Of a stretch of 6,515 bases of DNA, positions 1-6,473 are shown piece by piece (within the stretch, counting starts at the first letter, position 1; the number at the start of each line of letters is the position of its first letter). The DNA lies in assembly GCA_002427475.1 (NCBI GenBank), contig DIRG01000109.1:1428-7942 (forward strand), in the 5' to 3' direction. The stretch is from Mageeibacillus sp. UBA5442. Its GTDB lineage: Bacteria > Bacillota > Clostridia > Saccharofermentanales > DTU023. The notes under the pieces are model-generated. The model searched no databases. It saw only the letters and a program-made list of their open reading frames with translations, and had not been told where the DNA came from. The position numbers and the translations under genes were made by a program.

Positions 1-342
1 ATTGACGTAACCGGACACGAAGGCGATGTAAAGTACATGCTGAAATCAATCCAGGAAAAACTCTTGGATGCCGGACAGGAAGAACGTATGTCAACCTGGG
101 GTGTCCCCGCAAACATGTTGATGCTTGAAGCCGGCGTTGAATATGCTATCGAATACAGCGAAGGCGTCTTCACTGAACGTCACAATCCGGAAGCTCTCGA
201 GCGCGCGATCAAAAAGGTCTCTGCAGAGTATCAGGCCGGTGAAATCGTACTTTCAAATTATGTCACGGAAGATGACACAGAGCTCGACAACTTCTATTTG
301 CTGCTTGCTCCGTTTGTAGACTTTAGTCAAGACATCGAATAA
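1..342 (+). CDS. Solute-binding protein of ABC importer, probable DUF3798 family, C-terminal part
   Basis: The frame is open from the first base, so the N-terminus, including any lipoprotein signal, lies upstream. The visible 113 residues are soluble and acidic with no membrane segment, and end at the TAA at 340-342. The opening IDVTGHEGD, the following helix with its AG turn, and the ERMSTW motif resemble what I recall of the C-terminal domain of DUF3798 proteins (family PF12683), periplasmic-binding-like proteins of Clostridia. This is a recollection, not a search result. Its position directly upstream of a tandem ATPase and two permeases is where the binding protein of a carbohydrate or nucleoside type ABC importer is expected, and it would act outside the membrane, probably lipid-anchored. 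The substrate is unknown. The ATG at 37 is an internal methionine: coding sequence continues upstream of it and it has no ribosome binding site. The binding-protein role is fairly secure from context; the exact family is less so. Confidence 0.68.
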   Translation: MDVTGHEGDVKYMLKSIQEKLLDAGQEERMSTWGVPANMLMLEAGVEYAIEYSEGVFTERHNPEALERAIKKVSAEYQAGEIVLSNYVTEDDTELDNFYLLLAPFVDFSQDIE

Positions 343-378
343 GCACTGATTAAGACGGTGGATTTGTAAGTGTTTTTT

Positions 379-419
379 GGCACACCGGCTCCCGCAAGGA
401 GTCGGTGTGTCTGTTTAAT
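379..419 (+). terminator. Strong intercistronic hairpin, probable partial terminator or mRNA 3'-end stabiliser
   Basis: Bases 379-392 pair with 398-411 in a 14-bp stem that includes two G-U pairs, closed by the 5-base loop CGCAA. The tail (TGTTTAAT) is only moderately U-rich, and six Ts (373-378) lie before the stem rather than after it. The hairpin sits 37 bases after the binding-protein stop and 28 bases before the ATPase start. In many ABC operons such a structure lets the binding protein be made in excess over the membrane parts. Partial termination or protection of the upstream transcript both fit; a full stop is unlikely because I see no convincing promoter before the ATPase gene. Confidence 0.7.
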
Positions 420-439
420 CAGAAACGAGGAGTGCTGAG

Positions 440-2047
440 ATGAGTGAGCAAGCAGTTCTATCAATGAAGGGGATTAGCAAAGAGTATTTTGGCAACAAGG
501 TACTTAAAGATGTAGACCTTCTAGTAAAGCCCGGAGAAATCCATGCCTTAGTCGGAGAGAACGGTGCCGGCAAGTCCACATTGATGAATGTGCTTTTTGG
601 CATGCCTGTAATCCACTCTACAGGTGGTTTCGAAGGGGAAGTAAAAATAGCAGGTGAAAAAGTTGAAATCATGAATCCGCATGACGCCATGAACTACGGC
701 ATAGGTATGGTTCACCAGGAGTTTATGCTGATTCCGGATTTTACAATTACTGAAAATATCAAGGTAGGCCGCGAAATCGGTACGCCAACAATATTCTCGA
801 AAATTCTGGGACCGGCATTAGATGTTTTGGAGCGCAAAAAGATGAGAGACGATGCCAATAAGGCTTTAAAGCGCATCGGTCTAAACATCGAAGAATACGT
901 CAAGGTTGCCGGACTTCCCATTGGTTATAAGCAGTTCGTGGAGATCGCGCGCGAGATCGACAAAACCGGTATCAAACTGCTGGTCTTCGACGAACCGACA
1001 GCTGTGCTAACGGAAAGTGAAGCTGAGCGTCTCTGCCAAATCATGCAAAGAATCGCCCAGCAGGGCATCGCAATTATTTTTATTACCCACAGACTAGACG
1101 AAGTCATGGCTATTGCCGACCGCTTGACAATACTGCGCGACGGTGAGTTGGTTGATCAGGTTTCTACGGATGAAGTAACTGTCGTGGACATCGCCGGTCG
1201 CATGGTCGGCCGGAAGATGGAGCGAGTGGTTGACATCAAGGAAGTCCGACAGCTTTCAAGTGATGAGGCAGGTCTGGAATTGAAAAATTTCAGTGTAGAC
1301 ATGCCGGGTGAACAAGTGAAATCGATGAATGTCGCTATCAAAAAAGGTGAGATCTTCGGTTTCGGGGGTTTGGCCGGTCAAGGCAAGTTGGGAATTATCA
1401 ATGGAATTATGGGCCTTTATCCGGTGGAAGGCGACGTTGAAGTTCATGGTAAAAAACTGAATTTTTCTAAACTTGGAGATGCACTGGAAAACGACATCGC
1501 CTTTGTCTCCGAAGATCGTCGTGGTGTCGGTCTTTTGCTAGGCGAATCTATTGAAGATAATATCGTCTTCTCCGCCATGCAGGTGCGTAATAAATTTACG
1601 CGTGGAGCCGGGCCTTTCCGCTTAGCTAACAAAAAGCAAATCAGAGAACATGCGCTTAAAATGATCGATATTTTTGACATTAGGAGTACCGGTCCGCGCC
1701 AAAAGACGGGCAGTCTGTCCGGAGGAAATCAGCAGAAGGTTTGTTTGGCTAGAGCGCTGACTTTGGATCCTAAAGTGTTAATAGTTGCGGAGCCGACACG
1801 AGGTATAGATATCGGTGCCAAGAAATTGGTTTTGGAATATCTGATTAGAATTAACGCAGAGGAAGGCATGACCATCATCATAATCAGCTCAGAGTTGGTC
1901 GAGTTGCGCTCGATCTGTGATCGCATCGCAATAGTTTCTGAAGGCAAAGTGGCTGAGATACTTCCACCTGATGCCTCGGATGTTGCTTTTGGTCTTGCCA
2001 TGTCAGGCTTATCTGCAGAAGACGTAGATCAGGAGGTAGAAGGATGA
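440..2047 (+). CDS. Tandem-domain ABC importer ATPase (RbsA/MglA/YufO class)
   Basis: This 535-residue cytoplasmic protein powers import by binding and hydrolysing ATP beneath the two downstream permeases. Domain 1 (about residues 1-250) has Walker A GENGAGKST at 39-47, Q-loop Gln93, Walker B LLVFDEPT at 180-187 and switch His217, but its signature is degenerate (LPIGY, 159-163). Domain 2 (about 265-535) has a defective Walker A, GLAGQGKLG at 310-318, with Leu in place of the Ser/Thr after the lysine. It also has a SEDRRG segment, an intact LSGGNQQ signature at 426-432, Walker B VLIVAEPT with Ala450 replacing Asp, and Ser in place of the switch His. Length and architecture match the sugar and BMP-nucleoside ATPases of this class. 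The ATG at 440 follows GAGGAG (427-432) with a 7-base spacer. The stop overlaps the next start as ATGA. The transported compound is not evident. Confidence 0.95.
   Translation: MSEQAVLSMKGISKEYFGNKVLKDVDLLVKPGEIHALVGENGAGKSTLMNVLFGMPVIHSTGGFEGEVKIAGEKVEIMNPHDAMNYGIGMVHQEFMLIPDFTITENIKVGREIGTPTIFSKILGPALDVLERKKMRDDANKALKRIGLNIEEYVKVAGLPIGYKQFVEIAREIDKTGIKLLVFDEPTAVLTESEAERLCQIMQRIAQQGIAIIFITHRLDEVMAIADRLTILRDGELVDQVSTDEVTVVDIAGRMVGRKMERVVDIKEVRQLSSDEAGLELKNFSVDMPGEQVKSMNVAIKKGEIFGFGGLAGQGKLGIINGIMGLYPVEGDVEVHGKKLNFSKLGDALENDIAFVSEDRRGVGLLLGESIEDNIVFSAMQVRNKFTRGAGPFRLANKKQIREHALKMIDIFDIRSTGPRQKTGSLSGGNQQKVCLARALTLDPKVLIVAEPTRGIDIGAKKLVLEYLIRINAEEGMTIIIISSELVELRSICDRIAIVSEGKVAEILPPDASDVAFGLAMSGLSAEDVDQEVEG
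2031..2036 (+). promoter_or_regulatory. Ribosome binding site of first permease, inside the ATPase gene
   Basis: A perfect AGGAGG lies 7 bases before the ATG at 2044, within the last codons of the ATPase. Together with the ATGA stop/start overlap it indicates translational coupling and fixes the permease start. Confidence 0.88.
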
Positions 2048-3150
2048 AGACGAAAAGTATTATTGATCGTATCGGCTGGCCTCGTCTTATCATTGGCTTG
2101 TTTTTTTTCCTGCTGATAATTGTATCCCCTATTATGGGCTTGAACCTTACAGATGTGTTTAGCGACGTACTTCGACGCTGGGCAATGTTCGGTATTCTAG
2201 TGCTGGCTATGGTGCCAGGTGTACAAAGCGGCATTGGATTGAACTTTGGTATCTCTTTAGGAATTGTTGCCGGCTTGATTGGTGGCACGACTGCGATCGA
2301 GATAAACTATCGCAGAGGAGGCGAGTATCAACCATGGGCAGATTTAGGATTGGCCTTACTTATAGCTATTCCGATTGCGATTATCCTGGGATACGTGTAT
2401 GGCCTCTTGCTGAATCGGGTTAAAGGGTCAGAGATGACAGTGTCAACCTATGTTGGTTTTTCCGCCATCGCCTTGTCGAATATCGTCTGGCTAGTACTCC
2501 CGTTTGGGTCGGGCACATTGGTGTGGCCTATTGCGGGAGAGGGCATGCGTAACACGATCAGTCTAGAACAGAGTTTTGGCGGGATAATGAGTAATCCCTC
2601 GGTAACAGCCCAACAACCGTTTCCTTTAAACCTATTGGCCTTTGAGGTTGGTGGCGTGGTTGTTCCGATTGGGACTATCCTCTTTGTCTTATTTGTATGC
2701 TTCTTGATGTGGCTGTTTTTGCGTAGCAAATGGGGCATCGCAATGAGTGCTGCCGGAGAGAACGAGCTCTTCACTCGCTCCAATGCGATCAACGTCGACA
2801 AGATGCGCATACTTGGTACAGTCATCTCGACTGTACTCGGTGCGGTGGGCATTATTATTTATGCTCAGGTTTTCGGTTTCTTGCAACTTTATAATGCTCC
2901 GCTCATGATGAGCTTTGCTTGTGTTGCAGCTATTCTGATCGGCGGCGCAAGCACGCGTCGTGCAGGGATTTCAAACGTAATCATTGGAACATTGCTCTTC
3001 CAGGGCATTTTGACTACGTCTTTGCCTGTCATCAAACAATTGATGCCACAAGGCAGCACCCTGTCAGAAGTAATTCGGATCATAATTTCCAACGGCATTA
3101 TTCTCTATGCCTTGTCGAAAACGAGAGGAGGAACACAGGTTGAAAGCTAA
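2044..3150 (+). CDS. ABC importer permease 1, BPD_transp_2 family
   Basis: This 368-residue integral membrane protein would form half of the translocation channel. Hydrophobic stretches are visible at about residues 15-33, 46-85 (two), 101-123, 130-153, 205-226, 256-279, 288-303, 312-330 and 343-358, so roughly 8 to 10 helices. Family landmarks are the KGSEM segment (127-131) after the third or fourth helix and the cytoplasmic coupling loop around AAGENELFTRSNAINVDK (236-253), which matches the usual GEN...A...GIN pattern that contacts the ATPase. Between helices 5 and 6 there is a longer polar segment (about 155-200), expected to face outside. The gene overlaps the ATPase by 4 bp upstream and, with the preferred TTG start, the second permease by 11 bp downstream. 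Its length is normal for the family. The family call is firm; the substrate is unknown. Confidence 0.93.
   Translation: MKTKSIIDRIGWPRLIIGLFFFLLIIVSPIMGLNLTDVFSDVLRRWAMFGILVLAMVPGVQSGIGLNFGISLGIVAGLIGGTTAIEINYRRGGEYQPWADLGLALLIAIPIAIILGYVYGLLLNRVKGSEMTVSTYVGFSAIALSNIVWLVLPFGSGTLVWPIAGEGMRNTISLEQSFGGIMSNPSVTAQQPFPLNLLAFEVGGVVVPIGTILFVLFVCFLMWLFLRSKWGIAMSAAGENELFTRSNAINVDKMRILGTVISTVLGAVGIIIYAQVFGFLQLYNAPLMMSFACVAAILIGGASTRRAGISNVIIGTLLFQGILTTSLPVIKQLMPQGSTLSEVIRIIISNGIILYALSKTRGGTQVES
3126..3131 (+). promoter_or_regulatory. Ribosome binding site that selects the TTG start of permease 2
   Basis: AGGAGG lies 8 bases before the TTG at 3140, inside the end of permease 1. The in-frame ATG at 3107 is upstream of this site and has no purine-rich site of its own, and the ATG at 3158 is 26 bases away, too far for normal pairing. 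The TTG is therefore the best-supported start. Confidence 0.8.
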
Positions 3151-4639
3151 GAATGATATGAATCAATCCAATGGTTCCCAGGATGAACTAGTTCTTCTGC
3201 AGCAGGAGACTATGCGACAGAAAGTCTTTTCCTGGCTCTTCGAAAATAAGGTCATGCTGCTCTTTCTTATCATCTGTATTGGCGGTGTCTGGGTCTCAGG
3301 CAACTCCGCGGGCTTCGTCGTGGAAAACGTTGCTGTCCGCTTTGGGCGGAACGCTTTCACGGTTATGTCTCTCCTGATCCCTGTCCTCGCAGGTCTCGGC
3401 CTTAACTTCAGTATTGTTATTGGTGCTATTGCAGCGCAAGTCGGGCTCTTCTTTGCTGTGGACTGGGGCTTCAGCGGTATTATAGGAATGCTGATTGCTT
3501 TCCTGATCGCAACGCCTTTGGCTTCTCTCTTTGGCTTTGGCGTTGGTCGTCTTTTTAACAAGATGAAGGGTTCGGAAATGATTGCCGGACTGATTCTCGG
3601 ATATTTTGCCGATGGTCTCTATCAGTTGTTCTTTCTGTACATTTTAGGTGGAGTATTGCCTGTGCGAACGACCAGCCTGATAATTCCCGGCGGCATTGGC
3701 ATCAAGAATACAATCGATCTGACCGGAAACATGAAGTATGCGCTGGACGGGGTTAAGCTGGTAGACATCGTTATGATATTTTTCATTATCGTAGCTGTGG
3801 TTTGTGCTTTTCGTATTATCACGAAAATTAGAAACAAAGATAAGTCATTGCTTAAAGATGTCATTATTCTCTTAGTGGCAGCGCTAGTCTATGGCCTGAG
3901 CTATGTACCGCAAATTGAGAGCGCATTGATGACAAACAGTCTCAGCCTCCTCAATGTACTTGTGATCGTAACGGTAGGCGTTATAGTCTACGCAGTGGCG
4001 AAGCTTATCGGCAATTGGAGGAATGCAGATTCTAAGTTCAAGAAGGCACGCTATGTTGCGATCATCATAGCAGCGATAGTAGTATACGCACTGACTTACA
4101 TACCGGAGCTCGAGAAAGTTCTAATGACGTCAAAAGTGCCGGCACTGCCGCTAGCTCTAATTGCAGGATTAAGCCTTTTCAATGCAGCTTTCCTCTCGAC
4201 CAGAATTGGTCAGAATATGAGAACAGTCGGACAAAGCCGTGTGATTGCTAACGCATCGGGGATTAATGTTGATCGGGTCCGCATTTTGGCAATGATCATA
4301 TCAACAGTCCTGGCTTCTTGGGGACAACTGATCTATCTGCAGAATCTAGGGACATTTGCTACCTATGGTGCGCACCTGCAGGTGGGGCAGTTTGCGATCG
4401 CAGCCCTACTCGTTGGGGGAGCGTCCGTCAGCAAAGCGACAAATAAGCAGGCGATTACGGGTGTTCTGCTCTTTCATACCCTCTTTATCGTCGCACCTGA
4501 AGCCGGCAAAGTATTGTTCAACAACGCCATGATCGGAGAATACTTCCGCGTCTTCGTATCTTATGGTGTCATTGCTCTGGCTCTTGCTATGCATGCTTGG
4601 CAGAGAAAGAAAAAACCGGCAGTGGAAATGCCTGCCTAA
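3140..4639 (+). CDS. ABC importer permease 2, BPD_transp_2 family, with tandem two-helix insertion
   Basis: Read from the TTG at 3140, this is a 499-residue membrane protein and the presumed partner of permease 1 in the channel. The N-terminus (1-30) is polar and cytoplasmic, and the first helix is at about 34-51. KGSEM recurs at 143-147, and the coupling loop at 360-379 (MRTVGQSRVIANASGINVDR) matches that of permease 1 (VDKMRIL versus VDRVRIL). The landmarks lie about 220 residues apart here but only about 110 in permease 1. The extra sequence (about 208-334) consists of two related helix-loop-helix units, noted separately. Basic residues fall in the predicted cytoplasmic loops (229-240, 292-304) and acidic ones in the outer loops (257-268, 322-334), as the positive-inside rule predicts. 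The C-terminus is basic (QRKKKP) and cytoplasmic. The frame shows no disruption, so the insertion appears to be a functional part of the protein. Typical family members are, to my knowledge, about 300-370 residues. Confidence 0.92.
   Translation: MKAKNDMNQSNGSQDELVLLQQETMRQKVFSWLFENKVMLLFLIICIGGVWVSGNSAGFVVENVAVRFGRNAFTVMSLLIPVLAGLGLNFSIVIGAIAAQVGLFFAVDWGFSGIIGMLIAFLIATPLASLFGFGVGRLFNKMKGSEMIAGLILGYFADGLYQLFFLYILGGVLPVRTTSLIIPGGIGIKNTIDLTGNMKYALDGVKLVDIVMIFFIIVAVVCAFRIITKIRNKDKSLLKDVIILLVAALVYGLSYVPQIESALMTNSLSLLNVLVIVTVGVIVYAVAKLIGNWRNADSKFKKARYVAIIIAAIVVYALTYIPELEKVLMTSKVPALPLALIAGLSLFNAAFLSTRIGQNMRTVGQSRVIANASGINVDRVRILAMIISTVLASWGQLIYLQNLGTFATYGAHLQVGQFAIAALLVGGASVSKATNKQAITGVLLFHTLFIVAPEAGKVLFNNAMIGEYFRVFVSYGVIALALAMHAWQRKKKPAVEMPA
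3761..3949 (+). repeat. Protein-level repeat unit 1 within permease 2
   Basis: Residues 208-270 (TTG numbering) form a helix (208-228), a basic cytoplasmic loop containing RN (231-232), a second helix (241-256) and an outer loop. The best conserved block is residues 250-265 (VYGLSYVPQIESALMT), which matches 315-330 at 9 of 16 positions, with most of the rest conservative. The repeat is visible in protein but not obvious in DNA, so the duplication is old. Confidence 0.7.
3950..4141 (+). repeat. Protein-level repeat unit 2 within permease 2
   Basis: Residues 271-334 repeat the design of unit 1: a helix (273-291), a basic loop with RN at 294-295, a helix (305-321) and an outer loop. The core block is VYALTYIPELEKVLMT (315-330), offset 65 residues from its partner; the RN pairs are offset 63. 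The helix that follows (337-353) resembles the first helix of each unit and leads into the normal coupling loop. Confidence 0.7.
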
Positions 4640-4650
4640 ACACTAGTAGA

Positions 4651-4680
4651 AGAGCCGCCTGAAAAGACGGCTCTTTTTTT
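4651..4680 (+). terminator. Intrinsic terminator of the transporter operon
   Basis: AGAGCCG (4651-4657) pairs with CGGCTCT (4668-4674), followed by an unbroken T run to 4680. The apical part can fold further through CT/AG pairs onto a GAAA tetraloop (4661-4664) across a C-A mismatch. It begins 11 bases after the permease 2 stop and is a textbook Rho-independent terminator. Confidence 0.93.
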
Positions 4681-4695
4681 CGGTGCATAACGAGT

Positions 4696-4713
4696 GATGC
4701 CGGTACTGGTATC
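4696..4713 (+). promoter_or_regulatory. Imperfect dyad over the -35 region, candidate operator
   Basis: The half-sites GATGCCGGT and, on the other strand, GATACCAGT agree at 7 of 9 positions around a central GTAC. The dyad covers the place where the -35 element of the downstream promoter would sit. A transcription factor binding here could control the AI-2E-family gene. A single short imperfect dyad can arise by chance, so this is tentative. Confidence 0.3.
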
Positions 4714-4734
4714 TGATAGTTATTAATGTATAAT
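4705..4734 (+). promoter_or_regulatory. Probable promoter of the AI-2E-family gene
   Basis: A consensus TATAAT -10 box is at 4729-4734, with TG directly before it. The -35 region at a 17-18 base spacing (about 4705-4711) is a poor match, which suits a weak or activator-dependent promoter. It lies after the operon terminator and about 65 bases before the next start codon. Confidence 0.6.
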
Positions 4735-4799
4735 ATTAGGCACCCATCTCTAAACAATTTCATGAGTCCGAAGTTCTCCATTTGACAGAGGTTTATTAA

Positions 4800-6296
4800 G
4801 TGCCAGACAAAGAAGAAAATCAGAAAAAGACCCAGCAGCGCAAATCACTCGATCAGGTGCAATTAGTCTTGCCGCCAAGATTCTTCTGGCGTACATTCCT
4901 CTTGCTAGCAGCACTTGTAATCTTCTTTCTACTGATCTGGAATATTGATTGGTTTTGGCGAAATCTATTAGCCCTTTTAGGTATGCTGACTCCCTTTATT
5001 GTCGGGGCAGCTCTCGCGTTTGTTATCAAAATTCCGATGAATGAAATTGAGCGCATGCTCAGAAGAAACGACTGGCTCAGGCCGCGGAGAGGTATTACTC
5101 GAGTTTTCTCGATACTGCTCTCGCTTTTATTTGTGACGGTGTTTTTCGTTGGCTTGATTACCTTGGTCTTGCCCCAAGTCGTGCAATCATTGAATATGTT
5201 GGTTGATCGTATGCCTGCCCTTGTAAATCAGGTAGCGGACTGGATGGAAGGCACCGGCTTCTTGGGATCCTACGCGGAAAACGTGCGCACGGAGTTAGGC
5301 GATTTCAGCTGGGATATAGTGGTAGACCGTATAGGTGACTTCCTCAGAACCGGAGCGGGCGTTTTTGATAATGTCATAAACACTGTCAGATCTATCATGA
5401 GTGGTCTGACTAATACGGTCATATCGTTTTTGTTCATGATTTATCTGCTGGCTGCGAAGGAAAGACTGGGGAGGCAATCCCGTCGCTTGTTGTACAGCTT
5501 TTCCAAAGAGAGCGTAGCGGATAAAGTTATGTACGTCTTTCATATCATGCACAGCAATTTCACTGCTTTTGTTAGTGGCACGGTGATTGGTGCTGTTGTC
5601 GCCGGACTCTTGACCTTTATCGCTATGATTGTTCTGCGTTTGCCGTATCCGGGCATGGTGTCCATCGTTATCGCAGTGGCGTCTTTGGTTCCGATTATCG
5701 GATCTATAGTGGGCGTTGCGATCGGTACTTTGATAGTTTTCATCACATCTCCGTTGCAGGCCTTAGTTTTCCTCATCGTGGTTATCATCTTGATGCAGAT
5801 AGAGGGTAATATCATTTTCCCGCGACTGGTGGGGAAGGCGATGGGCTTGCCGGCGATGTGGACATTGCTCGCTATTTCGCTTGGCGGTAGCCTGCTGGGT
5901 ATCCTCGGCATCTGGTTCTTTGTCCCTCTGTTTTCCTCCGGCTATGCGCTCCTAGCAGAGATCAGTGCAGTTCGATTGAGAAAGAAGGAGATTGATCTTT
6001 CCGCAAAATCCGGACGTGAAGTTGCTTACGAGGTGCGCACTGCAATGGGTATGAGCTCAGCAGAGGCGAAGGCCTCTTCCACGAGAAGTACCGGCACGGA
6101 AAGTGTTCAGCAGAGTTTTAGGCAGTTTATAGGAAGCATTCGTGCGAAGTTCTCAGCTAAGAAAGACGTTGGCTCCTCGCAGCATGGAAAGCAAGAGCAA
6201 GATGCGAGTCGTTCTGATCAAAAGGCGCGGGTAGAAGGACGAGAGCCGAGCGTCGAAGAAGAGCTGTCGGAGGACAGGGAAAAAGATCAAGATTAA
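4800..6296 (+). CDS. AI-2E/UPF0118 family transporter-like membrane protein with long charged tail
   Basis: This 498-residue polytopic membrane protein belongs to the family (PF01594) that includes the proposed autoinducer-2 exporter TqsA and various ion antiporters; the substrate of this member cannot be assigned. Helices are visible at about residues 30-52, 55-78 and 101-130, and then, after a long polar loop (135-195), at about 200-220, 255-280, 284-318, 320-335 and 350-385. Family hallmarks are the VPIIGSIVG segment (P298-G301) and QIEGNIIFPRLVG (333-345). The N-terminal 30 residues are polar and cytoplasmic. Residues from about 386 to 498 form a hydrophilic tail whose last 50 residues are mostly charged or polar and probably disordered. 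The start is GTG at 4800, directly after an in-frame TAA, with AGAGG (4787-4791) 8 bases upstream. Two tandem stops (TAA TGA) end it. It is transcribed separately from the ABC operon. Confidence 0.92.
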   Translation: MPDKEENQKKTQQRKSLDQVQLVLPPRFFWRTFLLLAALVIFFLLIWNIDWFWRNLLALLGMLTPFIVGAALAFVIKIPMNEIERMLRRNDWLRPRRGITRVFSILLSLLFVTVFFVGLITLVLPQVVQSLNMLVDRMPALVNQVADWMEGTGFLGSYAENVRTELGDFSWDIVVDRIGDFLRTGAGVFDNVINTVRSIMSGLTNTVISFLFMIYLLAAKERLGRQSRRLLYSFSKESVADKVMYVFHIMHSNFTAFVSGTVIGAVVAGLLTFIAMIVLRLPYPGMVSIVIAVASLVPIIGSIVGVAIGTLIVFITSPLQALVFLIVVIILMQIEGNIIFPRLVGKAMGLPAMWTLLAISLGGSLLGILGIWFFVPLFSSGYALLAEISAVRLRKKEIDLSAKSGREVAYEVRTAMGMSSAEAKASSTRSTGTESVQQSFRQFIGSIRAKFSAKKDVGSSQHGKQEQDASRSDQKARVEGREPSVEEELSEDREKDQD

Positions 6297-6309
6297 TGAT
6301 GGCTACATA

Positions 6310-6339
6310 GTTACATTAAGCGCAGCTTTGTGTTAAACT
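6310..6339 (+). promoter_or_regulatory. Possible tRNA-Val promoter
   Basis: GTTACA (6310-6315) resembles a -35 box and is followed after 18 bases by TAAACT (6334-6339), which is preceded by TG plus one base as in an extended -10. Initiation near 6346 would leave a leader of a few bases before the tRNA. Both boxes match consensus at only 4 of 6 positions. Since no terminator follows the AI-2E-family gene, read-through from it is also possible. Confidence 0.4.
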
Positions 6340-6351
6340 ATTTTTCGTTAT

Positions 6352-6427
6352 GGGCGAATAGCTCAGCAGGGAGAGCACCTGCCTTACACGCAGGGGGTCG
6401 TCGGTTCGAGCCCGGCTTCGCCCACCA
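6352..6427 (+). tRNA. tRNA-Val (anticodon TAC)
   Basis: The full cloverleaf folds over 76 bases with CCA encoded. Acceptor GGGCGAA (6352-6358) pairs with TTCGCCC (6417-6423), the D stem is GCTC/GAGC (6361-6364 with 6373-6376), and the anticodon stem is CCTGC/GCAGG. The anticodon loop CTTACAC places TAC at 6385-6387. The variable loop has 5 bases, the T stem is GTCGG/CCGGC with loop TTCGAGC, the discriminator is A6424 and CCA is at 6425-6427. It decodes GUA and, with a modified wobble base, other valine codons. Confidence 0.97.
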
Positions 6428-6430
6428 TAG

Positions 6431-6473
6431 ATGCCCTGAAGTGCCAATTTCAGGGCATTAGTATTTTGTTCTT
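6431..6473 (+). terminator. Intrinsic terminator after tRNA-Val
   Basis: ATGCCCTGAA (6431-6440) pairs perfectly with TTCAGGGCAT (6449-6458) around an 8-base loop, followed by a U-rich stretch to 6473. It begins 3 bases after the tRNA-Val CCA and would end that transcript. It directly abuts the next tRNA, so it may be leaky or may lie upstream of that gene's own start. Confidence 0.8.

Noticed and set aside
414..419. TTTAAT as a -10 box for an internal promoter before the ATPase gene
   Set aside because: The -35 position at normal spacing falls in the GC-rich hairpin loop and does not resemble a -35 element; it is better explained as the U-rich tail of the hairpin.
1884..2288. 134-codon open frame on the minus strand across the ATPase/permease 1 junction
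   Set aside because: It is antisense to two well-supported genes, has no recognisable domain, and its composition is that of a reverse-strand shadow. The same holds for the other minus-strand frames in this window.
2919..3143. 74-codon plus-strand frame inside permease 1
   Set aside because: It lies out of frame within a conserved membrane protein and has no ribosome binding site or recognisable sequence.
4782..4787. Perfect TTGACA before the AI-2E-family gene
   Set aside because: It overlaps the ribosome binding site and would start transcription inside the coding region; no -10 box follows at the right spacing.
6318..6328. Small AAGC/GCTT inverted repeat as terminator of the AI-2E-family gene
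   Set aside because: The stem has only 4 bp and no adjacent T run; it lies within the likely tRNA promoter region.
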